Positions 55,178-63,881 of a DNA stretch of 64,000 bases are shown here, piece after piece. This DNA is from Candidatus Peregrinibacteria bacterium (GTDB taxonomy: Bacteria; Patescibacteriota; Gracilibacteria; UBA1369; LOWO2-01-FULL-3): NCBI GenBank assembly GCA_018655275.1, contig JABIJZ010000009.1:62001-126000 (forward strand), read 5' to 3'. Under the pieces are notes generated by a model, which had not been told where the DNA came from, did not search any database, and saw only the letters and a list, made by a program, of their open reading frames with translations. The translations under genes were made by a program, and so were the position numbers. The first letter of the stretch is position 1, and each line of letters starts with the position of its first letter.

Positions 55178-56569
55178 CTAAATCTCTATAGTCTCATTTC
55201 GTTTTGGGATCTGCACATCCTTACGCCCACTTTCTTCAAGAGCATCCTTGAATTTACCTTGAGATTCCTCTTCACCATGGACAAGGATGATCTTCTTAAC
55301 CCCTTCGATTTTGTGGATGTAATCAAGCAAATCTGAGCGATCAGCATGTGCCGAGAACGCATCGATTGAGAAAATTTCAGCCTTAACTTTGTAAGGATCT
55401 CCAAAGATATTGACAGGGCTTTCCCCATCACGAATCTTTCGTCCCAAAGTATGTTCACCTTGATACCCCACAAACAACACAGAGTTCTCATGACCCTGCA
55501 GATTATTTTTGAGGTGATGCAAAATTCGTCCGTGCTCACACATTCCTGAAGCAGAGATTATGATCATTGGCCCAGGTTTGTCATTCAAAGCCTTAGAATC
55601 CGCAACGTCACGAATATATTTCAGTGAACCAAATCCAAAAGGATTGTCGCCCTGGTCAAGAAATTCTCTATAAGTTTCTTTATCAAAACACTCAGGATGC
55701 CCACGGAAAACCTCAGTCACATTACCAGACAAAGGACTATCAACATAAATAGGAATTTCCGGAATTTTCTTGTCTTTATGTAGCAAATTCAAATGGTAAA
55801 CGATTTCCTGGGTTCTTTCTAAAGAGAACGCAGGGATAATCAATTTTCCACCTTTTTTGCAAACTCCATTAACTATGTCCTCAAGCTCCTCCTCAATAGT
55901 AGTCACAGCACCGTGGAAACGATCACCATAAGTCGTCTCAGTAATCAAAGTGTCACACTTCGGCAACATTTGCGGATCTCGTAGAAGAGGCAGTCCAGGA
56001 CGTCCCAAATCACCAGTAAATCCAAGAGAATGTCTTTCTCCAGTGTCCTTATCATAGAAAATCAAATGAACAACCGCCGATCCGAGGATATGCCCTGCAT
56101 CATAGAAACAAGCCACAACTCCCTCAGTCACAACAAATGATTGTTCGTAATCTATTCCACGAAACTGTGCCAAAGCCTTTTCGGCATCTTCAAGATTATA
56201 TAGATGATCATCAATAACTTTTTTCTTTTTCTTGCGAAGCCACTCAGCTTCCCGCTCCTGTATATACGCACTATCACGAAGCATATAGTTACAAAGATCT
56301 CTCGTAGCAAAAGTTGAATAAATCGGCCCCTCAAATCCTTTTTTTACCAACATAGGAATATTCCCACTATGGTCGATATGCGCATGCGATAAAACAACCG
56401 CATCCACATCTTTTGGATCAAACGGATATTCAGCATTTTTTACTGCTGCTTCTTTACGTCTTCCTTGAAACATTCCACAATCAAGAAGGATTTTCTTCCC
56501 CTTAAACTCTATCAAATGTTTCGATCCAGTAACCTCTCCAGCCGCTCCTGCAAATGTAATTTTTATCAT
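55178..56569 (-). CDS. Metallo-beta-lactamase/beta-CASP RNA-processing nuclease
   Basis: 463 aa. VVLSHAHIDHSGNIPML (HxHxDH), CFYDAGHILGSAVV, GFTGDLGRPGLPLL, SASGMCEHGRILHHL, FVGYQGEHTLGR and DAFSAHADRSDLLDYI cover the MBL metal sites and the beta-CASP motifs of CPSF73/YSH1-type nucleases. Processes RNA or single-stranded nucleic acid; exact target unknown. Confidence 0.95.
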   Translation of the reverse strand: MIKITFAGAAGEVTGSKHLIEFKGKKILLDCGMFQGRRKEAAVKNAEYPFDPKDVDAVVLSHAHIDHSGNIPMLVKKGFEGPIYSTFATRDLCNYMLRDSAYIQEREAEWLRKKKKKVIDDHLYNLEDAEKALAQFRGIDYEQSFVVTEGVVACFYDAGHILGSAVVHLIFYDKDTGERHSLGFTGDLGRPGLPLLRDPQMLPKCDTLITETTYGDRFHGAVTTIEEELEDIVNGVCKKGGKLIIPAFSLERTQEIVYHLNLLHKDKKIPEIPIYVDSPLSGNVTEVFRGHPECFDKETYREFLDQGDNPFGFGSLKYIRDVADSKALNDKPGPMIIISASGMCEHGRILHHLKNNLQGHENSVLFVGYQGEHTLGRKIRDGESPVNIFGDPYKVKAEIFSIDAFSAHADRSDLLDYIHKIEGVKKIILVHGEEESQGKFKDALEESGRKDVQIPKRNETIEI

Positions 56570-56610
56570 GTTTTTGTTTTAACTACAGGTATATTATATC
56601 ATTTTTAGGG

Positions 56611-57699
56611 CTAAAACTCAACCACCCCAGCCCTTATCATCTCCTCCATTTTCTCATCAAAATCACCCCATCCCAAAAACCTATCATAAAAACGATCCAG
56701 CTCTTCTTCATTCATCAAATACGGCTGACTCCTCTCACTATGAATAGGGAATAGATGGATTTCCCCACCCTCATCATCCTCGCCATCAAAAACAACCCTA
56801 ACAACCAATCCCTCCTCAACATCATATCCCCAATATTGGTCAAAAACGAAATTCCCCAAAGAATAAAAAATCGGAGCTCCCTCATAGATCTCAAACGGCT
56901 GAACAACATGTGGATGATGCCCAATTATCAAATCTGCACCAGCCTCCACAAACCCATGCGCACGTTCAACCTGCACACGAGCATTCGGAGTATGTTTATA
57001 TTCATAACCCCAATGAACAGACAAAACTACATAGTCAGCTTCCTCAGAAACTTCTGCAACAACCTCCAAAGCATCTTCATAATTCATCGTATGATGCACG
57101 TCTTCAAAACACACAAACCCAACCAAACTTTCGCTATGTTCTTCGTAAACAATATTCTCAGTATTTTCTTCCAAAGGATTTCCACATGCTCCAATACCGT
57201 GTTCCCCCAAAGTAGTAATAGTAGCAAGATACCCAACAAAACCTTGGTTCAATATATGGTTGTTTGCGATCGACATCACGTCGAACCCAACCTCTTTCAA
57301 AGCAGGCGTCACATATTCAGGAAAACCAAAAATCATCGAAGTCGAGCTCTTGTATCCATCTTCAAAAATAGGTCCTTCTAAATTCCCAAAAACAATATCC
57401 GAGCCTTGAAAAAACAACGCGTCTTGCTCCAAAATCCGCTCAAAAGGATAAAGCGCCGACCCATTCTCATCAATCAAAGTCCTCACAAAACGCCCAAGCA
57501 TAATATCGCCAACAGCCAACACCGAAACAGGCTGCTCAACCTCTTCTCCAATCTCAAATTTCTCAACAAATTCTGCAACAACTTCCTCAACCTCAATCGT
57601 CGAACTATACATAGACATCTCATTCAAAGCATTCGGGCCCAAAAGCACAAACGCTAACAAAAGCGCCAAAATCCCAATAAAAAACGAATTCCTATCCAT
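56611..57699 (-). CDS. CapA-family protein (poly-gamma-glutamate synthesis type)
   Basis: 362 aa. N-terminal membrane anchor (FFIGILALLLAFVLLGPNAL). VLAVGDIMLGRFV, FGNLEGPIFEDG, SIANNHILNQGFVGYLATIT, VLSVHWGYEYKHTPN, GADLIIGHHPHVVQPFEIYE and FYSLGNFVFDQYW are the CapA metallophosphatase-like motifs. Ends just before rlmH in the same direction (10-nt gap). Confidence 0.92.
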   Translation of the reverse strand: MDRNSFFIGILALLLAFVLLGPNALNEMSMYSSTIEVEEVVAEFVEKFEIGEEVEQPVSVLAVGDIMLGRFVRTLIDENGSALYPFERILEQDALFFQGSDIVFGNLEGPIFEDGYKSSTSMIFGFPEYVTPALKEVGFDVMSIANNHILNQGFVGYLATITTLGEHGIGACGNPLEENTENIVYEEHSESLVGFVCFEDVHHTMNYEDALEVVAEVSEEADYVVLSVHWGYEYKHTPNARVQVERAHGFVEAGADLIIGHHPHVVQPFEIYEGAPIFYSLGNFVFDQYWGYDVEEGLVVRVVFDGEDDEGGEIHLFPIHSERSQPYLMNEEELDRFYDRFLGWGDFDEKMEEMIRAGVVEF

Positions 57700-57708
57700 A
57701 ACATATGA

Positions 57709-58182
57709 TTAGTAATGATATTCCTTACCATTAAGTATGCAAAATCCACGATAAATCTGTTCCATCAATAACGGTCTGACCATCTGGTGAGTGAAGGTCA
57801 TCTTCGACAAAGACAAAGCCAAATCAGCTTTCCCTTTTAACTCATCCGTAAGGCCAAAAGCCCCACCAATCACAAAAATCACACCATCCCCATTATCCTT
57901 CCTCTTCCCCAAAAACTCAGAAAACCCAACCGAATCAAACTGCTTTCCTGCATCATCCAACACAACCAAAAATCCTCCTCCACCTCCAACCTTCTCCAAA
58001 GCTCCCAACAACATCCGACTCTCGTCCTCAATAATCCTCTCACGAGGCAAAGCCCCATCAGCCCCCTTCAAAGTCGTGACAGAAACATCAGCAAACGCAG
58101 AAAGCCTTTTCTCAAACTCATCAGCCAACTCACGGTAATTATCATTTTTGTACTTACCAATTTGTATAATTTGGATTTTCAC
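57709..58182 (-). CDS. rlmH: 23S rRNA pseudouridine1915-N3 methyltransferase RlmH
   Basis: 157 aa from a GTG at 58182, which gives the normal family start (VKIQIIQIGKYKN) and length. SPOUT-fold motifs: FVIGGAFGLTDELKGKADLA, LSKMTFTHQMVRPLLMEQIY. Family proteins end in -YH[HY], as here (KEYHY). Confidence 0.95.
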   Translation of the reverse strand: MKIQIIQIGKYKNDNYRELADEFEKRLSAFADVSVTTLKGADGALPRERIIEDESRMLLGALEKVGGGGGFLVVLDDAGKQFDSVGFSEFLGKRKDNGDGVIFVIGGAFGLTDELKGKADLALSLSKMTFTHQMVRPLLMEQIYRGFCILNGKEYHY

Positions 58183-58233
58183 AAGTTTTCTGGTAAAAAT
58201 TGTAGTCGAGCGCCAAAATAATAACATGCCAAA

Positions 58234-58665
58234 ATGTCAGAAGCTAAAGAAATTACAATTTATACAGACGGAAGTTGTCTCGGGAATCCAGGTCCTGGCG
58301 GTTGGGCCGCAATCATCCTAGACAAAGAAGATCGCACAGAAATAGCAGGTGGGGAGAAGGACACAACAAACAACAGAATGGAGATGATGGCTGTAATAGA
58401 GGCCCTCAAACATCTTCACACCAAACACAAAGACAATCTTACAAAGCAACAAATCCATTTCTATATAGATTCCAACCTCATCGTCCAAACCCTCAACTCA
58501 GGCTGGAAAAAGAAAAAGAACCTGGACCTCTGGGCCGAGATCGAAAAACTCTCAGCTTGGCTCAATATCAAATGGGAATGGGTAAAAGCCCACCACGATA
58601 ACAAACTAAACAACGAAGTAGACGAACTCGCGTTCAGCGAAGCGAATAAACAGAAAAAAGCCTAA
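58234..58665 (+). CDS. rnhA: Ribonuclease HI
   Basis: 143 aa. TIYTDGSCLGNPGPGGWAAI (first Asp), TNNRMEMMAVIEAL (Glu), YIDSNLIVQTL (Asp), HHDNKLNNEVDELA (last Asp and the His loop). Degrades RNA in RNA-DNA hybrids. Divergent from rlmH with 51 bp between; no Shine-Dalgarno. Confidence 0.95.
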   Translation: MSEAKEITIYTDGSCLGNPGPGGWAAIILDKEDRTEIAGGEKDTTNNRMEMMAVIEALKHLHTKHKDNLTKQQIHFYIDSNLIVQTLNSGWKKKKNLDLWAEIEKLSAWLNIKWEWVKAHHDNKLNNEVDELAFSEANKQKKA

Positions 58666-58673
58666 ACACTCCT

Positions 58674-58982
58674 TTATCCCAAAAGCGCTTTCAGGTCTTC
58701 TTTGTTTTTGAATCCAACTGATCGGTTCACTTCTTCACCACCTTTGAAAACAATAACGGTAGGAATACTTTGAACACCATATTTAGCGGCTGTTTGTGGA
58801 GCTTCATCAACATTCAGTTTTCCAATAACAGCTGTGCCTTCCATCTCACCAGCCAATTCATCGATCACTGGAGCCATCATTTTGCAAGGACCACACCATT
58901 CAGCGAAGAAATCAACCAAAACAGGTTTGTCAGAGTGCAAAACCTCTTCATCGAAGTTATCGTCATTAAATGCTTTAGCCAT
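58674..58982 (-). CDS. trxA: Thioredoxin
   Basis: 102 aa from the ATG at 58982. VLVDFFAEWCGPCKMMAPVI (active-site WCGPC, about 26-30), cis-Pro in SIPTVIVFKGG. No thioredoxin reductase is in the window. Confidence 0.96.
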   Translation of the reverse strand: MAKAFNDDNFDEEVLHSDKPVLVDFFAEWCGPCKMMAPVIDELAGEMEGTAVIGKLNVDEAPQTAAKYGVQSIPTVIVFKGGEEVNRSVGFKNKEDLKALLG

Positions 58983-59054
58983 AATATCAGGGGTTATTGT
59001 ATGTTTAAGCAACGCCAGAAGTATATTAAAAACAGCCCCAAAAGTCTACCGACT

Positions 59055-60326
59055 TCAGGAATTAAGTTTTGACTTTTCCATGATTTCTTTTGCTTGTTTC
59101 TTCCACTCTTTTGGGTCAAGAGCGTGTGCTCGCCCAACATAAGATTTTCGCAAGATTCTCAAGAACGGAAGTTTACGAATCGCATATTTAAAAGGAGAAT
59201 TTTTTAATTCACGTTTGTCTTTGTAGCAAGGATCTTTCGCAAAACGCAGAGTCACCAAAGTCTGATCTATCTCCAAAACTTTGTCCTCAACTTTTTCGCT
59301 TGGGACACCCTTCTCCATTATGATTCTGAAGAAATAAGTGTCGTGTGGCCGAGGCTCAGCTCCATCCGAAGAACCCTCGTCAGAAGAACCTTTCGGCAAA
59401 ATAGTAAACGCCACAACATTATTGGAAGGAATTGTGTACATTATCCATCGAATGAAACCATCCTTCGTCACAGGATCTCTCAAAACACCAAAGAATTTAG
59501 AATATTCATCAGTCAATTCATCCAAAGCACTGTATTTGTCCGCTAAACCTTCATCTTCAAAAAATAGGTCCAAAACATTTTGCGCTAAATCTTTGTCCAT
59601 CTTCAGGATGTCCTTGAGGCTCACAGATTTTCCACCTCTCATCTTGTATGCCAATTTCAAAAGCGTCCCTGAATCAAATTCACAAAATACTTCCTTCAAA
59701 TCATCATTCACAATCCTTCCATACATTCCGCCAATCAAATTGATAATCTTTTCTTGGAAAAACTCAAAATCATTCCCGAGTTGCGATACAAAAATATTTA
59801 CGCCATCGTCCATCACAACTTTCAGCTGATATTCGTCCTCATCAAACTCATGGAAATTAATAAAGTTGAAGTTGATACTAAAAACATCCTGTGTCTCAGG
59901 AATAATAGTCATGCTCTGCTCATACAAACGAATCCGGCATTTCCCTTTGTTTATAGGCTTATTAAATTTACTAAACCTATCGAAATATCCCTCAAATTCA
60001 CCTTTGAGACTACCTTGTTTCATAAACAACGCATCCAGCAAAAACTCATTACGTACCTTATAAATAGTCGCCAAAAACTCGTCAAAAAGTGTTCCCAAAT
60101 TGTTCAACGTATATTTCTCTCTTCCAAAAGTAATAAAGAACAGTTGGTCGTCTTTGTAGTAAAACTCTTTGATGTCGTAGAAATTAATCAGTTCACCTTT
60201 GTCAGTTGCTCCCTTGCCTTTGAGGCGGAACCCTTTGTCATAGATGATGATCTCACCTTCTTTTTCGATAAGAACGCGATTTGAGAAGTTCGACTTACGA
60301 TACTTCAAGCTAAAAGAAACTTGCAT
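59055..60326 (-). CDS. Hypothetical protein, 423 aa
   Basis: No family recognised. Start MQVSFSLKYRKSNF; the first about 100 residues look like a beta-rich PH-like fold (IEKEGEIIIYDKGFRLKGKG, FYYKDDQLFFITFG) repeated weakly at about 130-200. Middle is helical. No signal or membrane segment. A structured RNA with a terminator lies directly upstream on the same strand and may control it. Confidence 0.7.
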   Translation of the reverse strand: MQVSFSLKYRKSNFSNRVLIEKEGEIIIYDKGFRLKGKGATDKGELINFYDIKEFYYKDDQLFFITFGREKYTLNNLGTLFDEFLATIYKVRNEFLLDALFMKQGSLKGEFEGYFDRFSKFNKPINKGKCRIRLYEQSMTIIPETQDVFSINFNFINFHEFDEDEYQLKVVMDDGVNIFVSQLGNDFEFFQEKIINLIGGMYGRIVNDDLKEVFCEFDSGTLLKLAYKMRGGKSVSLKDILKMDKDLAQNVLDLFFEDEGLADKYSALDELTDEYSKFFGVLRDPVTKDGFIRWIMYTIPSNNVVAFTILPKGSSDEGSSDGAEPRPHDTYFFRIIMEKGVPSEKVEDKVLEIDQTLVTLRFAKDPCYKDKRELKNSPFKYAIRKLPFLRILRKSYVGRAHALDPKEWKKQAKEIMEKSKLNS

Positions 60327-60351
60327 ATTTATTATTTAATATCTGAATTGT

Positions 60352-60384
60352 AAAAAAGGGAACTAATGATTTTGGATGCCCTTT
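60352..60384 (-). terminator. Rho-independent terminator in front of gene 59055
   Basis: Minus-strand AAAGGG, 18-nt loop, CCCTTT with further T residues; 26 nt before the ATG at 60326, so an attenuator or the end of a separate RNA. Confidence 0.65.
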
Positions 60385-60610
60385 GTTGAAAAGCTTAAAT
60401 GCTTAAATGCAGGGCCTAAACTAAAGAAAACAAGCTCAGATGTCAATAGAATTGAACATAAGAGCTTGTCTTCGAATGGTAATTCAATTGATAGAAAATC
60501 TATCTAAAGAATACCGGAGGGAAGTTTCCATCTTCGATAGCAAGCTATGAAAGATGAGAACTAAATGTCAGTTAGATAATCAAACCAAAAGGTAAAACTA
60601 ACTAATCGAC
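60352..60610 (-). ncRNA. Structured RNA upstream of gene 59055 (leader or stand-alone)
   Basis: In the 351-bp gap 60327-60677. Plus-strand coordinates of stems: 60352-60384 terminator on the minus strand (AAAGGG/CCCTTT then T-run); ACAAGCTC...GAGCTTGT (60429-60469 region) with inner ATGT/ACAT and CAAT/ATTG; GATAGA aaa TCTATC; CATCTT-cg-ATAGC aa GCTAT-ga-AAGATG; AGTTAG...CTAACT with ACC/GGT. Promoter 60617-60645. No known class recognised and no ORF. Confidence 0.6.
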
Positions 60611-60616
60611 GCTATT

Positions 60617-60645
60617 ATAATAACACAAAACGAAAAAAATAGCAA
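60617..60645 (-). promoter_or_regulatory. Promoter of the structured RNA/gene 59055
   Basis: Minus strand: TTGCTA (60640-60645), 17-nt spacer, TATTAT (60617-60622), with an alternative TATAAT directly after it. Confidence 0.6.
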
Positions 60646-60677
60646 CCCCCTGAAGGCCATAAAAAGTAGTTTTTCCA

Positions 60678-61163
60678 CTATCTCTTTAACAAGCAGTGAA
60701 TAGCTGTGCCCGTCAAAGCCAGTGTTACCAAAACCGCGCCCCCCGCTGCATGGAAGTTCGCTTGAGCTAAAATTTCGTTTCCCACATTGAGATGATTTTG
60801 AGCAGACTGCGCTAATGGTTCGACACCATCACGAAATAACGTAGCCAGATACACAAGAAAACTGACGCCAGCTATAGTGGAAGGAATGTTTCGACCACCA
60901 GCATCTGAAACCAATCTTTCATCATGACTTTGGGGCTCTTTCATCCTTAGTGAATCAAAGACGCCAATTGCAGTTACTGGGGCCCCAATTATCGCAGCAG
61001 TAGAAGCAGCTACGAAACCTGGGGTTGGGGTCGGTTGACCAGCTGCATTATGGAATGTAACTTGAGCAGTAGCTTCCGCAGCTACACCTACTGCTATAAG
61101 GGCCAAGGGGGGTACACCAAATCGGGTTTTATCGTGAGGCGGAGATTCTACTGATTCAGCCAT
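60678..61163 (-). CDS. Hypothetical membrane protein
   Basis: 161 aa from the ATG at 61163. About four hydrophobic stretches (VPPLALIAVGVAAEATAQVT, STAAIIGAPVTAIGVF, GVSFLVYLATLF, GAVLVTLALTGTAIHCLL). First and last halves share FHNAAGQ/FHAAGGA-like sequence, a hint of internal duplication. No family recognised. Confidence 0.65.
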   Translation of the reverse strand: MAESVESPPHDKTRFGVPPLALIAVGVAAEATAQVTFHNAAGQPTPTPGFVAASTAAIIGAPVTAIGVFDSLRMKEPQSHDERLVSDAGGRNIPSTIAGVSFLVYLATLFRDGVEPLAQSAQNHLNVGNEILAQANFHAAGGAVLVTLALTGTAIHCLLKR

Positions 61164-61193
61164 GTAATTCATTTTATTAGTTTCAAGTGCTCA

Positions 61194-61221
61194 ATAGTAC
61201 ACCAAGCCCTTGTGATGTCAA
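61194..61221 (-). promoter_or_regulatory. Promoter of the membrane-protein gene
   Basis: Minus strand: TTGACA (61216-61221), 16-nt spacer, TACTAT (61194-61199). Confidence 0.75.
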
Positions 61222-61293
61222 TAATTTTAGAAGTAAATTGTCATGTATGCAAACGTACACCTTTTTAGTATAATCCACGCGAATTAATCAACT

Positions 61294-61977
61294 ATGAAAA
61301 CTCTCGCAATAAACACCGCGCTCAAGAAAACATCCATCGCTTTAATCGATGGAAACAAAGTTGTATCCGAAAAAACTTGGCTATCAAACAGCAATGAAGC
61401 AGAGAAGCTAATGCCAGAAATCGCAAAACTTCTCAAAAGCAAAAAAGTAAAATACGAAGATCTAAAATCAGTCTTGCTTATAAAAGGCCCAGGCTCATTC
61501 ACAGGACTTCGAATAGGTGTAACCGTCGCCAATACAATAGCTCATCTCCAAAAAATCCCAGTATACGCTGCGACTACATTTCAATACCTATGGGCAGCTC
61601 ACACAGCAAACGCGAAAACCACCCACGGACCACTCGTTCTCTTCGCAGGCAAAAAAGAGATCTACATCCAACTTACAAAAACTTCAAAACCAATTCTCAA
61701 AAAACTAGATGAAGCAAAAGAATTTTTCGAAACCAAAAAACTAACGAACCTACATGGCGCCCTAACCGATGATCAAAAAAAAGAATTCAAAGCTTTCAAA
61801 TTCAAAGAATCAAAAAAGCCAGCAGGCAAAATATTTCTATCCCTAAAAAAACTCGAGAAAGGAACCTTGATAAAACCTTTCTACGTAAAAGGGCCAGCCA
61901 TCTCAAAACCTAAACCACAGCCCAAGAAAGCTCAAGCGATTCTTGGGCAAAAAGGCCCAAAGGGCCGCAATAAATAA
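61294..61977 (+). CDS. tsaB: tRNA threonylcarbamoyladenosine biosynthesis protein TsaB
   Basis: Partner of TsaD. 227 aa. MKTLAINTALKKTSIALIDG, VLLIKGPGSFTGLRIGVTVA and YAATTFQYLW are TsaB blocks. The last about 20 residues (KPKPQPKKAQAILGQKGPKG) are an unusual basic/Pro tail encoded partly by a palindromic hairpin (61920-61966). A TATAAT -10 at 61269-61274 precedes the gene. Overlap or gap with rsmI depends on start; I take rsmI from 61988. Confidence 0.93.
   Translation: MKTLAINTALKKTSIALIDGNKVVSEKTWLSNSNEAEKLMPEIAKLLKSKKVKYEDLKSVLLIKGPGSFTGLRIGVTVANTIAHLQKIPVYAATTFQYLWAAHTANAKTTHGPLVLFAGKKEIYIQLTKTSKPILKKLDEAKEFFETKKLTNLHGALTDDQKKEFKAFKFKESKKPAGKIFLSLKKLEKGTLIKPFYVKGPAISKPKPQPKKAQAILGQKGPKGRNK
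61920..61966 (+). repeat. Palindromic hairpin pair at the end of tsaB
   Basis: GCCCAAGAA/TTCTTGGGC (61920-61928/61940-61948) then GGCCC/GGGCC (61954-61958/61962-61966). Same arrangement and near-same first stem as between atpE and atpF, but here within coding sequence. Confidence 0.8.
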
Positions 61978-61987
61978 TCAAAAAATA

Positions 61988-62650
61988 ATGCTATACATCG
62001 TTGCAACTCCAATAGGTAACTTAGAGGACATCACTCTCAGAGCTCTCAGGACATTGAAAGAAGTGGATTACATCGCGGCCGAAGACACTCGCCACACAAA
62101 AATCCTCGTCAACAAATACGAAATCGACACCCAATTACTCAGCTATCACTCGTATTCTAGCCCAGCCAAACTCGAAAAAATCGTAGACCTTCTCAAAGAA
62201 GGTAAAAACGTTGCATTAGTCTCAGACGCAGGCACGCCAGGAATTTCAGATCCTGCATATTCATTGATAAACCGCGCGATCGAAGAGGACGTCCGAGTAG
62301 TGCCAATTCCAGGCGCATCAAGTTTGCTAACAGCATTAGTTGCAAGCGGCTTGCCGATGGACAAATTTTTGCACCTCGGATTCCTTCCATTAAAAAAAGG
62401 TCGCCAAACCCTACTTAACTCAATAAAAGAGGAACCGCGCACCCTAGTTATCTTTGAATCACCACATAGGATCGCAAGAACATTGAAGGATTTGCAGGAA
62501 TATCTTGGGGACAGGGACATAGCGGTATGCCGAGAACTTACGAAAATTTATGAAGAAGTTTTAAGGATGAAAATATCGGAAGCAGCTGCGCATTTTGAAA
62601 TCAAAAAGCCAAAAGGCGAATTCGTGCTTGTTGTTAAGGGATTGAAATAA
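61988..62650 (+). CDS. rsmI: 16S rRNA 2'-O-ribose C1402 methyltransferase RsmI
   Basis: 220 aa from the ATG at 61988. MLYIVATPIGNLEDITLRAL, AAEDTRHTKIL, VSDAGTPGISDPAY, PIPGASSLLTALVASGLP and FESPHRIARTL, then CRELTKIYEEV: complete RsmI motif set. Follows tsaB closely. Confidence 0.96.
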   Translation: MLYIVATPIGNLEDITLRALRTLKEVDYIAAEDTRHTKILVNKYEIDTQLLSYHSYSSPAKLEKIVDLLKEGKNVALVSDAGTPGISDPAYSLINRAIEEDVRVVPIPGASSLLTALVASGLPMDKFLHLGFLPLKKGRQTLLNSIKEEPRTLVIFESPHRIARTLKDLQEYLGDRDIAVCRELTKIYEEVLRMKISEAAAHFEIKKPKGEFVLVVKGLK

Positions 62651-62662
62651 TATAATTGAGCC

Positions 62663-63271
62663 ATGCCTCATTCAGCTCAGAAAAAATCACCCAAAGGTTT
62701 TACACTAATAGAAATAATAATAGTGGTTCTTATTGTAGGATTGCTTGGGCTATTTGCGTTGAATTCAATGATAAGGTCTCAGGATCAAATTAAATTCATT
62801 GGTGCAACAAAAGACACAGCAGCACTCATAAGTGAGGTGCGAAGTCTCGCACTCGCAAGCAAAACCATTACCTACAACGACAAACAAGAATTCCCAAACA
62901 AATACGGAGCTTGCATCACATCAAATCAAATCACTATCTTCGCAGACCATCCAGACAGCACTTTGAACTCATATGACACAACGGGTGACGATCCAGATGT
63001 CCTATTGAAAGAAACATATACACTAGCAGACGAATACGAATACATAACAACTCCAGCGAGATCAGGCGAACCCTGCCAGCTCACACTTCTATACGAACCA
63101 ACAAACGCAAAATTCAGCGTGAAGCCACCATCAACAGGAGATGATCCATTCGACGAAAAACAATACGCAATGATCGAAGTGAAAGAAATAGAAGGCGACC
63201 GTTCAAAAATCATAGTTCTATTCCGTGTCTCTGGAAACCCAGAAATTTTCAATACAACAGATGAAATCTAA
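62663..63271 (+). CDS. Type IV pilin-like (prepilin) protein 1
   Basis: 202 aa. Prepilin leader ending KG then FTLIEIIIVVLIVGLLGLFA (cleavage before Phe, Glu5 present), then a secreted pseudopilin-type domain with a disulfide-capable Cys pair. Start of a prepilin cluster running off the window. Confidence 0.9.
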   Translation: MPHSAQKKSPKGFTLIEIIIVVLIVGLLGLFALNSMIRSQDQIKFIGATKDTAALISEVRSLALASKTITYNDKQEFPNKYGACITSNQITIFADHPDSTLNSYDTTGDDPDVLLKETYTLADEYEYITTPARSGEPCQLTLLYEPTNAKFSVKPPSTGDDPFDEKQYAMIEVKEIEGDRSKIIVLFRVSGNPEIFNTTDEI

Positions 63272-63881
63272 AAACACACATCCAAACACAAGTGGCGAAA
63301 CTCTGATCGAAGTTATCACAGCTATAACAACTATAGTTATGGCCGGTATCGCGTCAGTTTCGGTTATTATCGCGAGTTTTAATTCAACGACAATTTCACG
63401 AGAATATTTGATCGCCCAAAATCTAGCTCGCGAAGCAATCGAAGGCGTCACAAACATCCGCGACACAAACTGGCTTCTATACCCAGACAAGAAAGAAGCG
63501 TGTTGGTTGGTGCTGCCACAATTTAGCGGGGAACCTCACGACACATGCCAAACAAAAGAAAAAGTTTCAGACACAATTTTTTATGTAGTCGCAAGACACC
63601 CAGTAAAGGGGAATTTTATATTCGCGAAAAACAATGACGAACTTGATCTTGAAACAGAACCAAATCCAACAACATACGGGATGTTCTATGACATTGTGAC
63701 AGAACAATATACACATGGTACTACGGAAAATTTAATTTGGTATCGCATGGTGAAATTCGAACAAGTCGACGAAGCCCCATTTGCAGACCAGGTCAAAGTA
63801 ACAGTCAAAGTTCAATGGAAAGGCAGCAAAGATCTCGGCACCTATGAAGTAAGTTCAATCCTAACAAATTATGCTAAATAA
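63261..63881 (+). CDS. Type IV pilin-like (prepilin) protein 2
   Basis: 206 aa from the ATG at 63261, which overlaps the previous stop. Leader SG-ETLIEVITAITTIVMAGI: the usual Phe after the cleavage Gly is replaced by Glu, but Leu-Ile-Glu follows. Minor-pilin-like. Confidence 0.85.
   Translation: MKSKNTHPNTSGETLIEVITAITTIVMAGIASVSVIIASFNSTTISREYLIAQNLAREAIEGVTNIRDTNWLLYPDKKEACWLVLPQFSGEPHDTCQTKEKVSDTIFYVVARHPVKGNFIFAKNNDELDLETEPNPTTYGMFYDIVTEQYTHGTTENLIWYRMVKFEQVDEAPFADQVKVTVKVQWKGSKDLGTYEVSSILTNYAK

Noticed and set aside
60352-60640. RNase P RNA or tmRNA in the 60.35-60.64 kb gap
   Set aside because: GGAGGGAAGTTTCC faintly resembles the RNase P conserved region but the P4 partner (ACAGAA...GGCUUA) and other core elements are missing.
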